Source: Henckelia pumila (lineage: Eukaryota > Streptophyta > Magnoliopsida > Lamiales > Gesneriaceae). Taken from it: a DNA stretch of 64,000 bases. A model generated the notes under the pieces. The model had not been told where the DNA came from. It saw only the letters and a program-made list of their open reading frames with translations, and did no database searches. The position numbers were made by a program, and so were the translations under genes. Shown here in pieces: positions 60,787 through 64,000 of this stretch (position 1 is its first letter; every line of letters begins with the position of its first letter). The stretch covers positions 24,783,374 through 24,847,373 of the forward strand of contig NC_133121.1 in NCBI RefSeq assembly GCF_033568475.1. The letters run 5' to 3'.

Positions 60787-61865
60787 ATTCTAGATATGTC
60801 ATTTCACAAGCTTATGGATCAGTAACGAGATATGCATAAAGGATTCGGGATTTTGTGAATGATGGTGATGAGAGAGTGATTGATATTTTTAAGCATTTTA
60901 GCTTGAATGAAAAACATTTAACTGCAATACACAAATCAGGAAGGATAAAGTTACTTATTATTTTTATGGTAAAATTAAATAAAAAGAAAATATAAAAGAA
61001 AAAATAGAAGGGACAGCTTATTGATAATAATATATTTATTCGATTACATATCTGAATCAGCTTGATCAATTGTATTGAAGTTTGGTTTTCTTCCCGGTGC
61101 TCTCTATCGCATCCCATAATTTTCAGTTTACTTGAGATTGGGGGTTTATGATAGAGTATGACGTATTTTTTAAGCCCAATTTGTAATTAGTTAATCCAAT
61201 TATTAGATTTTGGGTCAAACAATTAAAATTAGATTATATTTCCAATTACTTGCGTAGTAACTGAGATCAAATATGAGCCCAAAGTGTGCCCATATATTTC
61301 AATCTCACAAATTATCCTAAAATCACTATAATAATTCACATCACATCCTTTTCAAGTTATATTATCGATTTATGTTTTAAAAGCTTTCTAATTTCTTTGT
61401 TACACATTTTGAGGTGATCACTAACTTGTGTCTCCAGCGACTCTAAATTTTTTTGTAACATAGGTGACAACCTCAAAATTCATAAGTGAGAATGCTGAAG
61501 GAGTTCTCTTCCTTGGATTGTCGTGTTCATTCGGACAGACTGATCACAAAGATCCGTTGCATGAAATTGCAACTTCTCTTGTTAATTAACGCCAAACTTA
61601 TAAAATTTTGTCGTTAATATTATTTAGTTACAAAATCTTAATGTTTGTGGTTGATTTCGAAAAACAATTTAATTTTCGTCCCTATTTTTCTTTTCTTTTT
61701 TTTATGATTTGTTTGATTTAATTTTTTTTAATTAACAGATTTTGCCAATCATTGTGGTTTGACTGAAATTTAGATCTCATTTTTTGGGATTAAATTGTTA
61801 GAAAACTAGTTTTCAAAAAGACCAATTCCGAAAAATTATTTGAACGAGTTCCATCCGATAAATCA
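60787..61865. other. AT-rich intergenic DNA
   Basis: I see no gene or clear repeat here. Confidence 0.5.
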
Positions 61866-62045
61866 TGTTTGTAATTATATATGGATTGTTATGTAATATT
61901 AATTGGTTTCTGGTAGCTTTGTTTGGTTATGTTTGTGAAAATAAAAGGCAGCTGTAAGGTTGATTGCATATTTCGATTATATGAAATAAAAGAGCTGTCT
62001 TTCACATGCAGTACTTTCAACTTTGTTTTTTATTTGGACATGATT
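61866..62045 (+). repeat. Relic of the Kunitz gene 3' flank (third copy)
   Basis: Similar to 31441-31615 and 35235-35410: GCTTTGTTTGGTTATGTTTGTG, AATAAAAGGCAGCTGTAAGG, AATAAAAGAGCTGTCTTTCAC and TTATTTGGACATGATTG. No Kunitz coding sequence precedes it. Confidence 0.75.
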
Positions 62046-62085
62046 GACACCCGAACGGAGCCATAGGTGGCCGTGGGTACGATCA

Positions 62086-62287
62086 TTTTTTTTTTTTTTT
62101 TTTTACGAAACTTGATCATAGACTCGAGACAAGTTTATCTCGAACAGAAGAATTACAAAAAAAACTTTTAAATCTATCTAAATAAATTAAAAAAAAATTA
62201 TCCGCAACCAGCGAAAATCAATCTTAAGAACAACTGATCTCATAACTTCGACCTTAACCATTGGGCTAAGGCATCATCGGCAGGTGC
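62086..62287 (-). mobile_element. Probable tRNA-derived SINE
   Basis: On the - strand a box A-like TAGCCCAATGGTT (62257-62269) near the head, a body of about 180 bases, and a 19-base A tail (+ strand T19 at 62086-62104). Flanking CGATCAT and CGGTCAT may be a decayed target duplication. Box B is weak. Confidence 0.45.
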
Positions 62288-63884
62288 GGTCATCTTCTTA
62301 ACTCTTTTCTCAGAAGAAAACTATCCGCTCATTCGATCAATGGATCGACTTTGTTACATAAAAAATCTTTTAAACTTATTATTTTATTTTAATAGTGTTT
62401 TGAAATATAACAATAATAAAATTTCGTTCATCTTAATAGAATTTTCTGACTTCATTCCTGATTTGTTCTCATTTTCCGAACTGTTTTCATTCCCTAACTA
62501 AAATTCTACAAGAAACGGACGACTTGAGGCTTCTCTAACGGTACTCCATGACGAAAGATTTCTTCAAGATAGAAGATTGATTTTGTTTTAACCTAACTCT
62601 GTTTCCAACCCATATCCTCTAAATATTACTAAATACTTCATTTTTTTTAATTTTTTCATTTCCAAATACATATATACGTAATTAAATAATTATATAACAT
62701 ATTTTTCAACTGAATTAATTTGATAAGCTTGACATAAATCGAATAATGTATTAATAATTATGTATTAAATTATTAAACATGAAACAAGTAAATAAAAAAT
62801 TTATTTTATGGTCTTGTTCATTATTTTCATTTGTTGTTTATTATAAATATTAAAATTATAATTAATTATTGAAATAAATAAAACACTTCAAATAAATTAA
62901 AAGGAAATAAAAAAAATTGAACACTAAAATTAATTTTAAAAATTTTAAAAAATGAAATGGACCAAAAAATAAAATATATATATATGAAATGACCATTTTG
63001 TAATTTTTGATGATGACATTTTTGTAATTAATGACATCTTATATTTTGTGCTCTATATCTACAGTAATCTTACAAACTCTCCAAAATAGAGAGTTGAAAT
63101 AGAATTGGGTTGGACTGGTATCGCTCTTTATTATAGAGGAGGGTTATAGAGGAGGGTTGGAGATGACCTATGTGCTAAAAGTCTTCCTACAAAATTACCT
63201 AATAGTCTTTTTTATTTTTTTATTTGTCTATTTCATTTTTTTTTACTATTTTTCACCCCTTTAATTAATTTTACTGTTAAATTTTGTCCATTTTTAATTA
63301 ATTTCAAGTATGTAATACTTTATACAATTTATTACAAATATTTATCAAATTAAGTTCGATTTAGTAATACATTACGTAATTTCTTAATTATATATCTTAC
63401 TATCTTATAAAGTTTTAGCACTTTGGCCCAATTTAGTTACAGTAATTTCGAATTCCATATATAACCCTAAAAGTAATATTTTCCCAATTTTACCCCAACA
63501 TTAGATGCAATCATGCAATTAGAAATTTCATTTTATGTACTTTTTAATATTTTTAACACATCTCAATATCAATCTTTCTCTATGTGTTTCTCAACTAATA
63601 TCTAAAGATATTGTAGCAAATAATTTTTTAAATATATTTAACCAGCATTAAACATAGAAATTATATTTAAAACAATTATTTTAAAAATATAAAATATATT
63701 TGAACAACAAATAATATGTGTATATATATATATATATATTATATACACGTAATGTGTGTGCCACGCTGGAATGAAATTATAGAAAAATGGAAATTTTGGT
63801 AACATTTAGAATATATGTGTTGAATAAAAGATTTTTAAAATTAGAGAATGTTAATCGCAACTTTGGATTTAATCTGTCACCAAT
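62288..63884. other. AT-rich intergenic DNA with minor repeats
   Basis: No supported gene. Contains a decayed MITE-like patch (CTCCAAAATAGAGAG, with a duplicated TATAGAGGAGGGT at 63133-63157) and a (TA)n run at 63717-63738. Confidence 0.5.
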
Positions 63885-64000
63885 AGAACTGTCAAACGGG
63901 CCAACCCATGATAGGGCGGGCCGGCCCACCAAAAACCCATCTTTTGGCGAGTCGATGGCCGGCCGACCCACCATCCTGACGGGCTGGAAATACTCAACCC
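63885..64000. mobile_element. Edge of a GGCCGGCC-rich repeat, cut by the window end
   Basis: AACTGTCAAACGGGCCAACCC, then GGCGGGCCGGCCCACC and GATGGCCGGCCGACCCACC. A GC-rich, palindromic start in AT-rich DNA that resembles the termini of common plant hAT-type repeats. The other end is not in the window. Confidence 0.35.

Overview
This is nuclear DNA of a flowering plant, almost certainly a core eudicot. It is AT-rich and carries plant-type retroelements (an RNase H-bearing LINE, Athila, Tekay-like, Reina-like and SIRE-type LTR elements), TGGGCC-rich LTR sequence, a Kunitz/miraculin-type inhibitor gene and a LOG-type cytokinin gene copy. An asterid such as a Lamiales species is my guess from general feel, not something the sequence proves. 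The only clearly host-type protein genes are two tandem Kunitz inhibitor copies (30.8 and 34.6 kb) and a LOG copy that lies inside a retrotransposon. Most of the rest is nested or broken mobile DNA.

Layout. (1) 0.18-20.6 kb: one plant LINE on the + strand, broken by stops and frameshifts and split by two LTR insertions. The first is an 11.8 kb Athila-type Ty3/Gypsy element on the - strand (4211-15975, target duplication GGTGC). The second is a 2.65 kb solo LTR (16350-19000, target duplication TCTGT). Removing each insertion with one target copy restores the LINE reading frame. (2) The Athila element carries cargo between its integrase and 3' LTR: a damaged ORF for a basic, cysteine-rich protein resembling the nucleic-acid-binding protein of flexi-like plant RNA viruses, followed by an intronless LOG (cytokinin-activating phosphoribohydrolase) copy with one frameshift. 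This is the most unusual object in the window. (3) 20.6-30.7 kb: AT-rich DNA, LTR remnants, a SIRE-type Copia LTR with gag, an Athila 3' end with its LTR, and a fragment of a third LTR type. (4) 30.7-38.1 kb: a tandem duplication of about 3.5 kb, each unit holding a Kunitz gene and a piece of a minus-strand Copia element. Copy 1 keeps its promoter and signal peptide. Copy 2 lost both. A MITE sits only in unit 1, and unit 2 preserves the empty site.

(5) 38.8-56.5 kb: a four-level nest. A Reina-like reverse transcriptase fragment (+) was split by a Tekay-like chromovirus (39072-56073, -, target duplication AGAAT). That element was split in its protease/RT region by a second Athila element (44262-52132, +, target duplication TGATC), which has gag and protease but no reverse transcriptase, RNase H or integrase. 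The Reina-like fragment also ends at 56.5 kb where a further LTR begins. (6) 56.5-64 kb: three stacked LTR fragments, a hAT-type MITE with 8-bp target duplication, a relic matching the 3' flank of the Kunitz gene, a probable SINE and AT-rich DNA.

Recurring theme: several unrelated LTRs carry clusters of short palindromic words, and five of these clusters lie just upstream of a TATA box. The words are TCGGA-N3-TCCGA in a Copia and two other LTRs, CGCTCGA(G/T)CG in Athila-like and Tekay-like LTRs, and GCGC words in the second Athila. All similarity statements here come from reading the sequence by eye. No database search or alignment was run.
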